Assembly: GCA_027030285.1 (NCBI GenBank)
Contig: JALVFC010000504.1
Location: 1 to 7,193 of the forward strand
DNA length: 7,193 nucleotides
Reading direction: 5' to 3'
From: Thiotrichaceae bacterium
GTDB taxonomy: Bacteria; Pseudomonadota; Gammaproteobacteria; Thiotrichales; Thiotrichaceae
Shown: positions 5,932 to 7,193 of the stretch, one piece after another
How the letters are laid out: each line of letters begins with the position of its first letter
How positions within the stretch are numbered: position 1 is the stretch's first letter
Notes under the pieces: generated by a model
The model's database searches: none
Seen by the model: only the letters and a program-made list of their open reading frames with translations
What the model was told of the DNA's origin: nothing
Made by a program: the position numbers and the translations under genes

Positions 5932-7193
5932 CTAAATTGTTGCCAGGTTGCCTTTTGCCTGTAACCAGGCTTTTCTGTCTGCTGCCCGCTTTTTGCCTAA
6001 TAATTTATCCATCATGGCATCTGCAGAACCAGCTTCATCAATACTCAGTTGCAGTAGTCGGCGTGTATCGGCTGCCATGGTTGTCTCGCGTAGTTGCATA
6101 GGGTTCATTTCGCCCAGTCCTTTAAAGCGCGTTACGCTGATTTTGCCGCGTTTTTTCTCGGCTTCTACACGATCCAGTATTGCCTGACGTTCATCATCAT
6201 CCAGCGCGTAATAGACTTCTTTGCCGATATCTATGCGATATAAAGGTGGCATTGCGACAAATAAATGACCTGCTTCTATGACTGGCCGGAAATGTTTTAG
6301 AAAGAGGGCGCAGATCAGGGTGGCAATATGCGCACCGTCAGGGTCGGCGTCTGCAAGGATACAGATTTTGCCGTAGCGTAATTTGCTCAGATCATTGGAG
6401 CCGGGATCAACACCAATAGCTACAGAAATATCATGGATTTCCTGTGAGCCAAGTACCTGGTCGGGATGTACTTCCCAGGTGTTAAGGATCTTGCCTCGAA
6501 GCGGCATAATCGCCTGAAAATCGCGTGAGCGAGCCTGTTTGGCGGAGCCTCCGGCAGAATCACCCTCAACCAGAAATAGCTCTGTCATGTTTAAATCCTG
6601 TGAGGCACAATCTGCCAGCTTGCCGGGTAATGTCGGTCCTGTAGCGACTTTTTTACGAACAATTTTTTTGCTGGCACGCAGGCGTTTCAGTCCATTGGCA
6701 ATACAATGTTCCGCCAGCTTCTCACCAATTTCAGCATTTTGGTTGAGGAAAAGGCTAAAGGCATCCTTGGTGACACCAGAGACAAAACTGGCAGCCTGGC
6801 GAGATGACAGGCGCTCTTTGGTCTGTCCGGAAAACTGCGGTTCCTGCATTTTATAGGAGAGAACAAAGCAGACATTTTCCCACACATCATCCGGTGCCAG
6901 TTTGAGTCCCCGGGGCAGTAGTGAGCGAAATTCACAAAATTCACGCAAGGCTTCGGTGACGCCAGTACGCAACCCATTTACATGCGTACCACCCTGGATG
7001 GTTGGAATCAGGTTGACATAGCTTTCCTGCACGCTCTCACCACCTTCTGGTAGCCAGATAAGAGCTGCATCGACGGCTTCCTTCTCGCTGCTGAAACTGA
7101 GCATAAAGGGTGTTTCAGGCAGGTTTTCATAGCCTTCGACGGCTTCGGTCAGGTAATCTTTCAGGCCATCTTCGTAGTACCATTCATGGGTGT
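5932..7193 (-). CDS. parE: DNA topoisomerase IV subunit B (ParE), N-terminus outside the window
   Basis: ParE is the ATPase and TOPRIM subunit of topoisomerase IV, which with ParC unlinks daughter chromosomes. About 419 residues are visible of a usual ~630. The segment begins in the transducer domain (THEWYYEDGLKDYLTEAVEG), followed by LIPTIQGGTHVNGLR and QTKERLSSRQ, whose lysine reaches the ATP in type IIA enzymes. The TOPRIM domain has LFLVEGDSAGGSAKQA (visible residues about 206-221) with the metal-binding glutamate, PLRGKILNTWEV, and the DADPDG acidic cluster (about 281-286). RFKGLGEMNPMQLRETTM and a WLQAKGNLATI ending close the protein. The lack of the long GyrB insert after TOPRIM and the ParE-like C-terminus separate it from gyrB. 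The DADPDGAHI reading differs from DADSDGLHI in the E. coli protein at two non-catalytic positions. The stop is TAG at 5934-5932. Confidence 0.98.
   Translation of the reverse strand, partial: THEWYYEDGLKDYLTEAVEGYENLPETPFMLSFSSEKEAVDAALIWLPEGGESVQESYVNLIPTIQGGTHVNGLRTGVTEALREFCEFRSLLPRGLKLAPDDVWENVCFVLSYKMQEPQFSGQTKERLSSRQAASFVSGVTKDAFSLFLNQNAEIGEKLAEHCIANGLKRLRASKKIVRKKVATGPTLPGKLADCASQDLNMTELFLVEGDSAGGSAKQARSRDFQAIMPLRGKILNTWEVHPDQVLGSQEIHDISVAIGVDPGSNDLSKLRYGKICILADADPDGAHIATLICALFLKHFRPVIEAGHLFVAMPPLYRIDIGKEVYYALDDDERQAILDRVEAEKKRGKISVTRFKGLGEMNPMQLRETTMAADTRRLLQLSIDEAGSADAMMDKLLGKKRAADRKAWLQAKGNLATI

Overview
The window looks like a chromosomal segment of a gammaproteobacterium with intermediate G+C. 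The main evidence is the ParE sequence, which can be followed almost block by block against the enterobacterial and pseudomonad protein, together with a thiS-thiG pair in the order usual for that class. I cannot name the genus. There are eight convincing protein genes, two of them cut by the window edges. I see no rRNA, tRNA, CRISPR array, insertion sequence or phage gene.

Layout from left to right. (1) Minus strand, 1-747: thiS followed by thiG, the sulfur carrier and thiazole synthase of thiamine biosynthesis. thiG runs off the left edge. A plausible sigma70-type promoter lies just upstream of thiS, and there is no TPP riboswitch in the leader. (2) 959-3987: a three-gene block for carbohydrate or surface modification. 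A family 2 glycosyltransferase with TPR-like helices is on the minus strand. Divergent from it, on the plus strand, are a second, smaller family 2 glycosyltransferase and an FkbM-type methyltransferase. The gap between the divergent genes (about 300 bases) contains a 62-codon open stretch that ends four bases before the preferred start of the second glycosyltransferase. The gap before the methyltransferase holds a REP-like hairpin. (3) Minus strand, 7193-4016: parE (topoisomerase IV subunit B, N-terminus outside the window), murI (glutamate racemase) and an unusual membrane-anchored AraC-type regulator, all read in one direction. murI and the regulator gene overlap by ATGA, so they are probably translationally coupled.

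Functionally, the right part combines chromosome decatenation (parE) with the supply of D-glutamate for peptidoglycan (murI). The regulator has seven predicted membrane helices and a C-terminal AraC DNA-binding domain, so it could connect an envelope or membrane signal to transcription; its targets cannot be read from the sequence. The middle block probably modifies a surface glycan or glycoprotein, but its acceptor and sugar are unknown. The most interesting items are the murI-coupled membrane AraC protein, the unexplained open frame at 2162-2350, and the glycosyltransferase/FkbM block between housekeeping genes. I found no clear sign of a wholly new system.
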